DNA from: Amycolatopsis anabasis
Lineage (GTDB): Bacteria > Actinomycetota > Actinomycetes > Mycobacteriales > Pseudonocardiaceae
DNA: 64,000 nt
Reading direction: 5' to 3'
NCBI RefSeq assembly: GCF_009765355.1
Contig: NZ_VTHK01000004.1
Location: 248,001-312,000 of the forward strand
Of the stretch, positions 29,075-37,427 are shown in pieces; positions within the stretch are counted from its first letter, which is position 1, and each line of letters starts with the position of its first letter. A program made the position numbers and the translations under genes. The notes under the pieces are model-generated. The model saw only the letters and a program-made list of their open reading frames with translations, searched no databases and was not told the origin of the DNA.

Positions 29075-30328
29075 TTATTTGCTGAGCACGGATCGCACGG
29101 ACTCGCCGATGATCTCCAGCCCCTGCTCGACCTCGGCGTCGCTCACGGTCAGCGGGGGCAGGAGCTTCATGACCTCGCTGTCCGGACCCGAGGTCTCCAT
29201 CAGCAGGCCGCGTTCGAAGGCGGCCTTGCAGACCTGTCCCGCGAGCTCACCGCTGGTGAACTCCAGACCGCGCGCCAGGCCGCGGCCCTTGGCGGTCAGC
29301 TCGGCGTCCGGGTAGCGCTCGACGATCTCGGTGAACGCGGCGCCGATCCGCTCGCCCTTGGCCCGGGTCGACTTCTCCAGTTCGTCGTCGCGCCAGTAGG
29401 TGCGCATGGCCTCGGTGGCGGTCACGAAGGCCGGGTTGATGCCGCGGAACGTGCCGTTGTGCTCGCCCGGCTCCCAGACGTCGAGGTCGGGCCGGATCAA
29501 CGTCAGCGCGAGCGGCAGCCCGTAGCCGCCGATCGACTTCGACAGGCACACGATGTCCGGTTTGATCCCGGCGTCCTCGAAGCTGAAGAACGGGCCGGTG
29601 CGGCCGCACCCCATCTGGACGTCGTCGACGATCAGCAGGATCTCGTGCCGCTTGCACAGTTCGGCCAGGCCCTGCAGCCAGTCCAGCCCGGCCGCGTTGA
29701 TGCCGCCCTCGCCCTGGACGGTCTCGACGATCACGGCGGCGGGCTCGTTCAGCCCGCTGCCGGAGTCCTCCAGCAGCCGCTCGAAGTACAGGAAGTCGGG
29801 GTAGGCGCCGTCGAAGTAGCGGTCGTACGGCATGGGCGTGGCGTGCACCAGCGGAATGCCCGCGCCGTGGCGCTTCATCGAGTTGCCGGTGACCGACAGC
29901 GCGCCCAGGGTCATGCCGTGGAACGCGTTGGTGAAGTTGATGACCGACTCCTTGCCGGTCACCTTCCGCGCCAGCTTCAGCGCGGCCTCCACGGCGTTCG
30001 CCCCGCCGGGCCCGGGGAAGATCACCTTGTAGTCCAGGTCGCGGGGCTTGAGGAGGACGTCGTTCAGCGTCTCCAGGAAGTCCCGCTTGGCCACGGTGTA
30101 CATGTCCAGGGCGTGGGTGACGCCGTCCCGCGAGATGTAGTCGATCAGCGCCTTCTTCAGCACCGGGTTGTTGTGGCCGTAGTTCAGCGCCCCGGCGCCC
30201 GCGAAGAAGTCGAGGTACGCGGTGCCGTCCTCGGCGAACAGCTGGCTGCCCACGGCGCGGTCGAACACCACCGGCCAGCCTCGGCTGTAGCTCCGAACTT
30301 CCGACTCGAGCGTTTCGAAAATGCTCAC
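29075..30328 (-). CDS. ectB: Diaminobutyrate-2-oxoglutarate transaminase EctB
   Basis: A 417-residue class III PLP aminotransferase making L-2,4-diaminobutyrate from aspartate semialdehyde, with glutamate as amino donor. Asp236 in [15 protein letters not shown] and the Schiff-base Lys264 in [16 protein letters not shown] are in place, and [17 protein letters not shown] is the EctB cofactor-phosphate segment. GTG start at 30328 with AGGAG upstream. It begins 76 bases after ectA. Confidence 0.97.
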   Translation of the reverse strand: MSIFETLESEVRSYSRGWPVVFDRAVGSQLFAEDGTAYLDFFAGAGALNYGHNNPVLKKALIDYISRDGVTHALDMYTVAKRDFLETLNDVLLKPRDLDYKVIFPGPGGANAVEAALKLARKVTGKESVINFTNAFHGMTLGALSVTGNSMKRHGAGIPLVHATPMPYDRYFDGAYPDFLYFERLLEDSGSGLNEPAAVIVETVQGEGGINAAGLDWLQGLAELCKRHEILLIVDDVQMGCGRTGPFFSFEDAGIKPDIVCLSKSIGGYGLPLALTLIRPDLDVWEPGEHNGTFRGINPAFVTATEAMRTYWRDDELEKSTRAKGERIGAAFTEIVERYPDAELTAKGRGLARGLEFTSGELAGQVCKAAFERGLLMETSGPDSEVMKLLPPLTVSDAEVEQGLEIIGESVRSVLSK

Positions 30329-30403
30329 TGTAATTCCGTCTCCTGCTCGTCCCCAGGTCGTCCTTGATAGTTAATTAACGCTCGCCGCCGACAAATTTCC
30401 TTA

Positions 30404-30946
30404 CTATTGAGGATGCAACGCGCCGATGCGGTACAAGTCCTCCGGTTGGTGTTGCTCGCCATCGTCCGGAAAGTCGGAGGGTGCGAACAAATCATATCGG
30501 GACAGCTCCGCGTCCCACCTTGTGGCAAATGAGCTGAAGAGCTTGATCGATGCCTTGTTGTCTGGCGTAATGGTCGTCTCGAGGTAGCGGATCCCACGCG
30601 CGGTCGCCCTGGCGAACAACTCGTCCAAGAGGGATCCGGCCAGGCCACGACCCCGCTGCGAGGTGTCCACGGCCACCTGCCAGACCAGCAGCGTGTCCGG
30701 CGCGCTCGGCTTGACATAGCCGATCACGAATCCGACAGCTTCCCCGTCCACTCTCGCCACAACTGATGTATCGGCGAAATCTCGACACCACAACAGATAC
30801 GCATAGGGCGAGTTGAGATCCAGCTTCTTCGAATCCCGCGCGATTTGCCAGAGCGCGGCGCCATCCCCCTTCGCGGGGGATTCGATCACCACGTCAGAGG
30901 CTGTTTCCGCGTCGCCGTTGGCACGCTCAAAGTGCTTTCCGGACAT
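30404..30946 (-). CDS. ectA: Diaminobutyrate acetyltransferase EctA
   Basis: A 180-residue GNAT-fold enzyme that acetylates diaminobutyrate with acetyl-CoA. The core reads DTLLVWQVAVDTSQRGRGLAGSLLDELFARA, with the acetyl-CoA loop QRGRGLAGSL, and YLETTITPDNKASIKLFSSFA is typical of EctA. I chose the ATG at 30946 (MSGKHFERANGD) because family similarity starts soon after it, although the ribosome site is weak (AGG nine bases upstream). The frame is open for 38 more codons upstream (Cys/His-rich by chance translation). First gene of the compatible-solute operon. Confidence 0.94.
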   Translation of the reverse strand: MSGKHFERANGDAETASDVVIESPAKGDGAALWQIARDSKKLDLNSPYAYLLWCRDFADTSVVARVDGEAVGFVIGYVKPSAPDTLLVWQVAVDTSQRGRGLAGSLLDELFARATARGIRYLETTITPDNKASIKLFSSFATRWDAELSRYDLFAPSDFPDDGEQHQPEDLYRIGALHPQ

Positions 30947-31405
30947 GTCTATCGAACCTAACAGATGACATTTTGGGTTGCAGTTGAACGCGTCGACGGC
31001 AGGCGAGCTACCAGGGGCGATGGAAAAATGTATGTGACAATCCCAACAGTAACGTTTCATTCAGGTTACTCATGGGGTAAGATGCCCAGCCCGCCACACC
31101 CCCGCTCTGCTGGGCGCATCCTTCCGCCCTGACCAGCGCGGAGGCCGGCTATTTGCCACAAGATAGTGGGAGCCACCACGAATTGCGAGATGTCATCACC
31201 TCGAACAACCCGTTCAGCCGCAGTCGCGCTGCGTGATCAAGACGGCGGCACTACGCTGCGCCACCTCGTCGGCGTCGCCGTCCACACGAGATACGGATAA
31301 ATCGGACATTCAGCCCGCGCGCACGATTCAGCACACCCGCGCGAGCCGGACCCCTTGACAATTCCGGCGAGGGAGAATTCCTCACAAAATTCGGCGAGTT
31401 CGCGG
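30947..31405. other. Long, comparatively AT-rich upstream region of ectABCD
   Basis: About 460 bases between the P-loop gene 31406 and ectA. Part of it (30950-31080) is much more AT-rich than the rest of the window, as expected for an osmotically controlled promoter. An imperfect hairpin GATGCCCAGC...GCTGGGCGCATC lies at 31081-31120. I found no confident -35/-10 pair for the ectA strand; a TTGACA on the plus strand at about 31356 has no gene behind it. Confidence 0.5.
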
Positions 31406-31987
31406 TTACCCGGTTTCGAAACTCCAGCCATCGGCCTTGACGCGAACCGAATGGGCCACCTCGCCGACCGAAAGGCCATCCGTGTCGACACACAGGTCGC
31501 CGATCCCGGCGCGCTCCAGTTCTTCCGCTTCCCGGTTCGCCTCTTCGGCGAATTCCCGCAGGTAGTCGGCACTCCGCCCGTTCAGTGCATCACCCGGAAT
31601 CGGCGGCCCGCCCCCTTGGCCGCGCAGCAGGACCCGCTCGGTCAACTGGTCCCGCCCGGCGCGGAGGCGGCACAACGTCAGCGCCGTCCCGGGTAGCGCG
31701 CCGGTGTAGGCCCGCACCGCGTCGCGGTCGGCGACCTGGCCGGACACGACCAGGCGGCGGGCTCCCGCCGCGCGGAAGGTCGGCCACAGCGCACCCAGGT
31801 TGCGGGCCTTGAGCCGGTGGTTGCCCGGATCGTCGTCCGCGGCGGGCCCGCGGAAGCCGAGCTGCGCGAGATCCACGTACGCGGCCGCGATGCCCGACCG
31901 GACGACCTCGGTGAAGATCTCCCAGGCGACGACCGATTTGCCGACGCACGGAGGACCGCACAGCCACAGCACCGGCGCGGGGTTCAC
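31406..31987 (-). CDS. P-loop NTPase/small kinase-like protein, copy 2 of a tandem pair
   Basis: A 193-residue protein with Walker A GPPCVGKS (11-18) directly after a hydrophobic strand PVLWLCG. The following layout (EIFTEVVRSGIAAAYVDLAQLG, HRLKARNLGALWPTFRAAGARRLVVSGQV, ALPGTALTLCRLRA) parallels the adjacent gene closely, including a presumed nucleotide-monophosphate-like acceptor part. It has an insert of about 20 residues (GGPPIPGDALNGRS) and a C-terminal helix that differ from its neighbour. The GTG at 31987 overlaps the upstream stop (GTGA). Similar to adenylate-kinase-like or chloramphenicol-phosphotransferase-like folds; substrate unknown. Confidence 0.75.
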   Translation of the reverse strand: MNPAPVLWLCGPPCVGKSVVAWEIFTEVVRSGIAAAYVDLAQLGFRGPAADDDPGNHRLKARNLGALWPTFRAAGARRLVVSGQVADRDAVRAYTGALPGTALTLCRLRAGRDQLTERVLLRGQGGGPPIPGDALNGRSADYLREFAEEANREAEELERAGIGDLCVDTDGLSVGEVAHSVRVKADGWSFETG

Positions 31988-32511
31988 GCGACCACCGGCC
32001 AGCCGGTCCGTTCGCGCACGCGACGCGCGACCTCGGCGGCGGACAGCCCGCCGGTGTCGACGCACAGATCGGCGAAGTCACCGCGCTCCAAGGCTTCCGC
32101 GTCGCGAACGGAGTCATCTGCCAGGTGGGTGAGCCATCCCCGCCGGAGGATCCGCTCCCGGAGTTCGGGATGCCCCACGCGCAACCGGCACAACGTCCAC
32201 GCGGTGCCCGCGGTCGAATCGGCATAGATGCGCACGGCCTCGGGCGATTCCAGGATCCCGGACACGATCAGGCACCGAGCCCCCGCGGACCGGAAGTTGG
32301 GCCACACCGCACCGAGATTCCGCGCCTTGACGCGATGATTGGGCGGATCGTCGTCCGGTACGGGGAAACTCAGGCCGAGCTGATCGGCGTCCAGGTAACC
32401 GGCCTGGACGCCTTCCCGGCCGAGCTGGGTGTAGATCTCCCAGCCCACCGTCGATTTGCCCACACCGGACGGACCGCACAGCCACAGCAGGGGGAAAGGA
32501 CCGGCACCCAT
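31984..32511 (-). CDS. P-loop NTPase/small kinase-like protein, copy 1 of a tandem pair
   Basis: A 175-residue protein with Walker A GPSGVGKS (13-20), then YLDADQLGLSFP, HRVKARNLGAVWPNFRSAGARCLIVSGIL and TLCRLRVGHPELRERILRRG. The C-terminal part DLCVDTGGLSAAEVARRVRERTGWP looks like a lid/closing helix and is shared with copy 2 (DLCVDTDGLSVGEVAHSVRV). Tandem duplication with divergence suggests two related substrates or a heterodimer. ATG at 32511. Cytoplasmic. Confidence 0.76.
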   Translation of the reverse strand: MGAGPFPLLWLCGPSGVGKSTVGWEIYTQLGREGVQAGYLDADQLGLSFPVPDDDPPNHRVKARNLGAVWPNFRSAGARCLIVSGILESPEAVRIYADSTAGTAWTLCRLRVGHPELRERILRRGWLTHLADDSVRDAEALERGDFADLCVDTGGLSAAEVARRVRERTGWPVVA

Positions 32512-32610
32512 CGGCGCGAGCGTAGTGAGCCGCGGCTGGGCACGGCCATCGAATTATTCGAGGGGCGAGCACGGTGAACGAGAACGCGGAGCGGACGTTA
32601 CTGTGCCGTC

Positions 32611-33147
32611 ATGACGAACACACGTTCGAGTGAGATCGCCGAAGCGGTGGACCGTTCGTGGCCGCGCGAACGGGCCGACGACGAGCTGCGGCTGGGCTGG
32701 GAGTTCCTGAACTTCCTCCGGATCACCGCGGTGAACAAGGTCGCCGGGCTGACCCGCGAGCAGGCCGCGGCGACCCCGTTCCCCGCGTCGCCGCATATGA
32801 ACGCCCTGGGTGTGCTCAAGCATCTGACCGCGGTCGAGCGCTGGTGGTTCTCCATCGTGGCCGGTGGCCTGGACATCCCCGATCTGTGGCTGGACGCCGA
32901 CGACCACGACGCCCTGTTCAAACTCCGCGACGAGGACACCCCGACCGCGGTCGTGGCCGCCTACCGGGCGGAATGGCCGCGCTCCCAAGAGGCGATCGCG
33001 GGGATGGCGGCGAGTGACCGGGTCCGGCGCGCGGGCGAGGACAAGACCGTGCGCTGGATCCTGACCCATCTGATCCAGGAGACCGCGCGGCACGTCGGCC
33101 ACCTCGACGTGCTCCGCGAATTCGCCGACGGCCAGGTCGGCGAATGA
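32611..33147 (+). CDS. DinB/DUF664-family protein
   Basis: A 178-residue four-helix-bundle protein. His in VLKHLTAVERWWFS and the pair in HLIQETARHVGHLDVLRE are the three metal-binding histidine positions of the DinB/YfiT fold, and the latter is the DUF664 signature. Actinobacterial members include mycothiol-dependent transferases and isomerases, so a thiol-transfer reaction is possible. It starts with ATG 100 bases from the divergent P-loop gene and ends one base before the stop of the convergent DUF445 gene. Confidence 0.86.
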   Translation: MTNTRSSEIAEAVDRSWPRERADDELRLGWEFLNFLRITAVNKVAGLTREQAAATPFPASPHMNALGVLKHLTAVERWWFSIVAGGLDIPDLWLDADDHDALFKLRDEDTPTAVVAAYRAEWPRSQEAIAGMAASDRVRRAGEDKTVRWILTHLIQETARHVGHLDVLREFADGQVGE

Positions 33148-33148
33148 C

Positions 33149-34387
33149 TCACGCGGCGAAGTGCTCGAGCACCAGGACCTGGGCCTCGCCGACCGCGAAC
33201 CCGAGCAGCGCGCCGGTGGCGATCAGGATCCATTCGTCCTGCTGGAAAGCGGGGCGGAGCAGGCCCTCGAACTCCTCGGGCTCGAGTTCCTTCATCTTGG
33301 TCACCAGCAGGTTGCGGATGTCCATCGCGTCTTCGGCGTAGTCCTCGATGTACCGCATGGTCTCCGGCAGCCGCTCCATGATCTTGCGCGAGATGCTGAG
33401 CTTCATCTCCTGGTAGCGCTTGCTGCCCACGGCGAACACCAGCAGCGGTTTCGCCACGCTCGCGTGCTTGCTCAGCTCGTCGTCCACCTGGCGCTGGATG
33501 AGCACGAGCACCTTGTCCGACAACGGGCCGCGCAGCACCGCCTCGATCACGTTGCGCGGGGTGATGATCTCCTGCGCGATCAGCGAGCCGTAGGCGTCGG
33601 ACACCTCGGCGCGGCGCTTGAGGAACAGGCCCTGCCATTCGAACAACCCGAAGTACCGCACCGGCTGCTTCGGATGGAAGATCATCTTCAGCGCCAGCCA
33701 GTCGGTGAACCAGCCGGTGAACAACCCGAACAGCGGCATGATCAGCGGGATCTTGAACAGCACCCAGGCCACCATCTGGACGATCCCGATCAGGCCGCCG
33801 AAGAAGATGCCCGAGCGCGCGATGAACTGGAACTCCTTGCGCCCCGCCTCCAGGAAGATCCGGTTCAGCAGCGCCTTGTCCTTGACCAGGCTGGTGACCA
33901 CCATGTCCTTGAGGTCGAAGACGCTGTCCACGTCCTCCTTCATCGCGTCCAGCACCGCGGCGACCATCTTCGGCGACTCCGCCTGGACCCGGCGGATCAC
34001 CAGGCGCTGCACGCTGCCGGGCAAGGATTCCCACAGCCCCGGCTGGTAGTGCGCGGCGACGTCCCGGACGATCTCCTCGGCCGCGGTGAGCAGGGGTTTC
34101 TCGATCTCCTTGGCGATCCGGCCGGCGTCCAGCCGGTTCAGCACGTCGGCCGGTTTCACCAGCTGGCGGGTCATCGTGTCGCACGCGATGCTCGCCATCC
34201 GGGCCGCCCGTTTCGGCACGATCCCCTGCCAGCCGAACGGCTTCACGCCGACGAAGTCCAGGGGGTGGAACATCATCCGGATGGCGACGAGCTTGGTGAC
34301 GTACCCGATCAGCGCCGCGACGAGCGGGATGGAGACGTAGAGCGCCCAGTGCTGCCCGAAATCGTCGAGGAGCGCACCCATGACCAC
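33149..34387 (-). CDS. DUF445 family membrane protein
   Basis: A 412-residue protein with hydrophobic segments near both ends (HWALYVSIPLVAALIGYVTK at about 13-32; FFGGLIGIVQMVAWVLFKIPLIMPLFGLFTGWFTDWLALKM near 200-240; IATGALLGFAVGEAQVLVLE at the C-terminus). The conserved DUF445 motif of Asn/Lys-x-x-A-x-R/K-MMFHP occurs twice (RMMFHPLDFVGVKPFGWQG and KMIFHPKQPVRYFGLFEWQG), the usual tandem-half structure. Between the halves are helical regions resembling coiled coils. Function unknown; membrane organisation or transport has been suggested for the family. GTG 34387 or ATG 34381 start. Confidence 0.88.
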   Translation of the reverse strand: MVMGALLDDFGQHWALYVSIPLVAALIGYVTKLVAIRMMFHPLDFVGVKPFGWQGIVPKRAARMASIACDTMTRQLVKPADVLNRLDAGRIAKEIEKPLLTAAEEIVRDVAAHYQPGLWESLPGSVQRLVIRRVQAESPKMVAAVLDAMKEDVDSVFDLKDMVVTSLVKDKALLNRIFLEAGRKEFQFIARSGIFFGGLIGIVQMVAWVLFKIPLIMPLFGLFTGWFTDWLALKMIFHPKQPVRYFGLFEWQGLFLKRRAEVSDAYGSLIAQEIITPRNVIEAVLRGPLSDKVLVLIQRQVDDELSKHASVAKPLLVFAVGSKRYQEMKLSISRKIMERLPETMRYIEDYAEDAMDIRNLLVTKMKELEPEEFEGLLRPAFQQDEWILIATGALLGFAVGEAQVLVLEHFAA

Positions 34388-34465
34388 CCCGTCTCACCAG
34401 AACGAGTGACCATGGTCACACGATCGGGCGAGACCCGCATCCGGATCTCCCCCGGGCGGAGGGGC

Positions 34466-35248
34466 TCAGGGCTGTCCCGCGGGATCGCAGGCGGCCCAGA
34501 ACTGGGCGCCGAGCCGCGAGACCCGCACGCTGCGCCGGACGAACTTGGCGCGTTTCACCGAATTCTCCGCCTCGCGGACGGTGTCGTCGGTCAGCAGGAT
34601 CTCGTACTGGGTCTCCAGCGCGGGCACTTCCTCGTCGACGTCGGCGAGCCCGAGCCCGAGCAGCCGGGTGACGTAGCTGGGCACCTGGTCGAGCAGCGAG
34701 ACGCCCGCGGACTTGCCGACCGTGGACGCGTTGCGCAGCACGAACCGGCCCGCCCCGCCCAGCGCGTTGCGCTCCGCGACGTCGATCAGCGGGAACGGGG
34801 CGCCGTCGGACAGCGCGGACAGGATGCGCGCCTCGTCCGGGGTGAGCTGGCGCAGGATGATCGCGAACAGGTACTCGCGCGACTGCTCGCGGCCGAACCC
34901 GATGGACCGGTTGAGCAGCTCGCCCATCGCCGCGCGCAGGGGTTCGGGGGCGCCGACGACGGCGACCGCGTCCTTGCCCGGTTCGGCGCCGTTCGGATGC
35001 ATCGTGGACGCGGCGCTCAGGGCGACCAGGTACGGATCGTCGACCTCGTCCAGCCGCTTCTTGAGCTCGCCGAGCACGGTGCGTTCGAGCTGGCGCAGAC
35101 CGCGTTCGGCGGTGTCGATGCCGGGCAGCCGCTTGGACAGCGAGTACCCGGTGCGCGCGGCCCAGCCGGCGAACCGGCCCGCGCGCTGCACGAGACCGGG
35201 GTCGCCGTTCCCGGATCCGGGGTCGATCAGTCGATCTTGGGTGCCCAC
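34466..35248 (-). CDS. DUF4393/Abi-alpha-like protein
   Basis: A 260-residue soluble protein whose middle and C-terminal parts (ELLNRSIGFGREQSREYLFAI, LRQLTPDEARILSALSDGAPFPLIDV, LETQYEILLTDDTVREAENS) have the layout I associate with DUF4393, also named Abi-alpha after a phage-resistance protein. The assignment is from memory of the family pattern and is moderate. It has no signal or membrane span. It follows the DUF445 gene with 78 bases between and the TetR gene upstream; no other defence genes are adjacent. Confidence 0.62.
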   Translation of the reverse strand: MGTQDRLIDPGSGNGDPGLVQRAGRFAGWAARTGYSLSKRLPGIDTAERGLRQLERTVLGELKKRLDEVDDPYLVALSAASTMHPNGAEPGKDAVAVVGAPEPLRAAMGELLNRSIGFGREQSREYLFAIILRQLTPDEARILSALSDGAPFPLIDVAERNALGGAGRFVLRNASTVGKSAGVSLLDQVPSYVTRLLGLGLADVDEEVPALETQYEILLTDDTVREAENSVKRAKFVRRSVRVSRLGAQFWAACDPAGQP

Positions 35249-35312
35249 GGCCAGCTCCTTCTCGCGTTCGGCGTAATGCTAACCGCCAGTAGGCGGCCCG
35301 GCACCGCCGCGC

Positions 35313-35915
35313 TCAGTCTCTGGTGAAGATGCGGTCGAGGTTGTAGTCGACCACGGCCAGCACGTCGTCGACCGTGCGTTGCCCCAACAGGATCTCGGTG
35401 GTCAGCCCGGCCGGGATGGCCAGCAGGGTGTCCGCCTCCCGCGCGAGGTCGAGCCCAGGGGCCAGCTGTCCCTTTCCGCGCGCGTCCTCGAGCAGCATGA
35501 CGAACAGCTCCTCCAGCGTCGGGCTCGCCGGTTGCCGGAACGCCTCGGCGAGTTCCGGATCCCCGAGCGCGCGGACGAAGTAGGCGATGTGCACCAGGGT
35601 CGTGGTCCGCGACTCCTCGTCGGCCGGGAGCATGCCGGACAGGATTCCGCGCAGGATCCCGCGCAGATCGGGCGCACCGGCCTCGGCGATCTGCTGCTGG
35701 ACGCGGCGCTCCTGCCGCTCGTTCAGCGATTTCAGCGCGCCGAGCAGCAGGTCGTTGCGAGTGCCGAAGTAGTACTGCACGAGCCGGGTGGACACGCCCG
35801 CCTCGGCGGCGACCTGCCGCAGCGTCACGTCCTCCAGGCCGCGGTCGCGCGCGATGCGCCACACGGCCTCGGCGATCTGCGCGCGCCGCTGCTCGTGGTC
35901 GACCCTCTTCGGCAT
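35313..35915 (-). CDS. TetR-family repressor
   Basis: A 200-residue regulator from the ATG at 35915 (MPKRVDHEQRRAQIAEAVWR). The helix-turn-helix is LEDVTLRQVAAEAGVSTRLVQYYFGTRNDLLL (about residues 25-58, given in part), and the C-terminal part is an all-helical ligand/dimer domain. It is divergent from the small membrane protein gene at 36001, and a 26-bp palindrome spans the 85-base gap, so it probably represses both genes. The ligand is unknown. Confidence 0.9.
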   Translation of the reverse strand: MPKRVDHEQRRAQIAEAVWRIARDRGLEDVTLRQVAAEAGVSTRLVQYYFGTRNDLLLGALKSLNERQERRVQQQIAEAGAPDLRGILRGILSGMLPADEESRTTTLVHIAYFVRALGDPELAEAFRQPASPTLEELFVMLLEDARGKGQLAPGLDLAREADTLLAIPAGLTTEILLGQRTVDDVLAVVDYNLDRIFTRD

Positions 35916-35954
35916 CCCGGTCCCTCCCGCGACGGCATGTCTACCACCGCGAGT

Positions 35955-35980
35955 TTTTATGATACGATCGAAACATAAAA
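35955..35980. promoter_or_regulatory. TetR operator, 26-bp palindrome in divergent promoter
   Basis: TTTTATGATACGATCGAAACATAAAA (quoted as arms TTTTATG and CATAAAA around the centre CGATCG, 35965-35970). The two arms are exact complements and only two inner pairs mismatch. It is one of the few AT-rich spots here and overlaps where both promoters must lie, which fits auto-repression plus control of the small membrane gene. Confidence 0.87.
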
Positions 35981-36000
35981 GCTCACGGGGAGGGACGTTC

Positions 36001-36246
36001 ATGGGCACCACTCGGAAGCCGACCGCCGCGGAGGCGATCGGCGGCCTGCTGATGATTCAGGGGGCCATTTCGCTGTTCAACCGGCTCACCACGGAGCACG
36101 ACGGTGGTTTGCTGGCACTGGTCGACAAGTTCGTGTTCCACACGTCGTGGTGGGCCGGGATGATCTGCATCCTGATCGGCCTCGGCGTGATCATCTTCTT
36201 CGAGCAGCGCGCCAAGCGGCGCTCCCGGAGCGAGGTCGACGCTTAG
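36001..36246 (+). CDS. Small two-helix membrane protein, TetR-controlled
   Basis: An 81-residue protein with two hydrophobic stretches (AIGGLLMIQGAISLFNRL and WWAGMICILIGLGVIIFFE) and a basic C-terminus (RAKRRSRSE). GGGGAGGG is nine bases before its ATG. Its only neighbour in the transcription unit is the divergent TetR gene. Being under a TetR repressor without another transporter suggests an accessory, stress or toxin role; nothing more can be read. Its stop overlaps the convergent LapA-domain gene by three bases. Confidence 0.75.
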   Translation: MGTTRKPTAAEAIGGLLMIQGAISLFNRLTTEHDGGLLALVDKFVFHTSWWAGMICILIGLGVIIFFEQRAKRRSRSEVDA

Positions 36247-36581
36247 CGCTTGCCGCGGGCCTTGCGCAGCCGGAGGAGCCACGCGGCCCAGATCAGGGAG
36301 ACCAGCAGCGCGCCCGCCACCGCGGCGAACAGCATCGCGACGGCCAGCGGCATGCTGCCGGTCAGCCCGAGGAAGTGCATGGTCGCGGTGTCCAGGTTCT
36401 GCAGGATGAAGATCAGCAGCAGGACCAGCACCACCAGCGCGACGACGACGACCGACACCCAGGAACCGCTGCCCCGCGCCCGTTTCACCTTCACCGGCTT
36501 CTTGTCCACAGTGGATGGTGGCGGATCCGGGTCGGCGGCGTGCCGCGGCGGGTTCACCCCGCCGTCCTGCGCATGTGTCAT
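36243..36581 (-). CDS. LapA-domain (DUF1049) membrane protein
   Basis: A 112-residue protein with a disordered, Pro-rich and basic N-terminus (to about 45) followed by two membrane spans (SVVVVALVVLVLLLIFILQN and MPLAVAMLFAAVAGALLVSL). The helix-loop-helix with IFILQNLDTATMHFLG is the LapA/DUF1049 pattern found in lipopolysaccharide-assembly protein A and many actinobacterial membrane proteins. The ATG at 36581 is preferred; the frame upstream (to 36800) is only repeat sequence. Function in actinobacteria unknown. Confidence 0.8.
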   Translation of the reverse strand: MTHAQDGGVNPPRHAADPDPPPSTVDKKPVKVKRARGSGSWVSVVVVALVVLVLLLIFILQNLDTATMHFLGLTGSMPLAVAMLFAAVAGALLVSLIWAAWLLRLRKARGKR

Positions 36582-36670
36582 GCCTGAATTCTCACCCCGG
36601 CGCCGCCTTCGTGCTGGGCCCACCGCCCGGACGGGTGATGCGCCACCGCATGCTTCGGTTGCCCCAGCGT

Positions 36671-36779
36671 GAAGTTCGCAGTCCGGACCGGGTAACTCGT
36701 GTGCCGAAACGGGGAACTCGGTGTGCTGGAACGGGGAACTCGCGCGACGGGAACGGGGGACTCGCGGTCGGGAAGGGGC
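36671..36779. repeat. Five tandem ~21-bp repeats, GAACTCG...GGAACGGG type
   Basis: Units begin GAAGTTCGCAG, GTAACTCGTGTG, GAACTCGGTGTG, GAACTCGCGCGA and GGACTCGCGGTC and each ends in a run like CCGGAACGGG. The spacing is 21-22 bases and the copies are 70-90 percent alike by eye. They fill the space between the LapA-domain and hydrolase genes. The unit type is the same as in 53865-54085. Confidence 0.8.
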
Positions 36780-36815
36780 AGCGGCAGGCCCGGGGGGCAC
36801 GGGCCTGCCGCGAGT

Positions 36816-37427
36816 TCATGGGTTACTGGTCAACCACGATTTCGCCGCACGCAGGCCCGCCGGTGTGATCTCGTGTCCTCCGGGATGCCAGTGCGTGGTG
36901 ACTTCCGCGGAGCGCTTCTCCAGTTCGGCCACCAGCCGGTCGGCCGAATCCCGCGGGGCCATCGGGTCGTGTTCGCCGTTGGACAGGAAGACCCGGGTTC
37001 CGGTGAGGTCGTGCTCGGGCGATTCGGGCACCGGCAGCATCGCGGCGAACAGGGCCGCCTCGGTCAGCGCGTCCGGCCGCAGCAGGGTGAGCGCGGCCGC
37101 GATGTTGGCGCCGTTGGAGAACCCGACCGCGACGAGACGTCCGGTGAGGCCGTATTCCGCCCGCGCGGCGAGCACGAACTCGGCGAGCTGGACGGTTCGC
37201 CTGAGCACGTCCTCGGTGTCGAAGACGCCCTCGGCCAGGCGGCGGAACCAGCGCGCCATGCCGAGTTCGGACACCGGACCGGCCGGGGCCAGCAGCGCCG
37301 AGGACGGGCTCAGCACGCGGCCGAGTTCGACCAGGTCGTCCGGCGTGCCCCCGGTGCCGTGCAACAGGAGCAGCGCGGGCGCGTCCGGATCTCCCTCGCG
37401 GAAACGGTGGTCCAGGGAGAGGGTCAT
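36816..37427 (-). CDS. Alpha/beta-hydrolase, MhqD-like carboxylesterase/phospholipase
   Basis: A 203-residue hydrolase. LLLLHGTGGTPDDLVEL is the oxyanion region, GRLVAVGFSNGANIAAAL carries the nucleophile Ser in the G-x-S-x-G elbow, and the C-terminus has GEHDPM (Asp) and HPGGHEIT (His). The size and order are those of the phospholipase/carboxylesterase group such as B. subtilis MhqD. Its ATG at 37427 overlaps the ring-cleaving dioxygenase stop by four bases, so it is the second gene of a quinone/hydroquinone-detoxification pair. Confidence 0.87.
   Translation of the reverse strand: MTLSLDHRFREGDPDAPALLLLHGTGGTPDDLVELGRVLSPSSALLAPAGPVSELGMARWFRRLAEGVFDTEDVLRRTVQLAEFVLAARAEYGLTGRLVAVGFSNGANIAAALTLLRPDALTEAALFAAMLPVPESPEHDLTGTRVFLSNGEHDPMAPRDSADRLVAELEKRSAEVTTHWHPGGHEITPAGLRAAKSWLTSNP

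Noticed and set aside
30947..31060. N-terminal extension of ectA with a Cys/His-rich sequence
   Set aside because: It reads like a small zinc-binding motif (CWDCH...CNPKC), but the segment lies in AT-rich leader, starts without a ribosome site and is not found in EctA proteins. I cannot exclude a short peptide but do not claim it.
31356..31361. TTGACA on the plus strand
   Set aside because: A good -35 hexamer, but no -10 at 16-18 bases and no plus-strand gene follows.
31237..31572. Small frame on the minus strand overlapping the P-loop gene
   Set aside because: It lies mostly in a different frame of the P-loop gene and in leader sequence, without a start context.
36582..36800. Upstream extension of the LapA-domain protein
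   Set aside because: The added residues are encoded by tandem repeats and have no similarity to the family.
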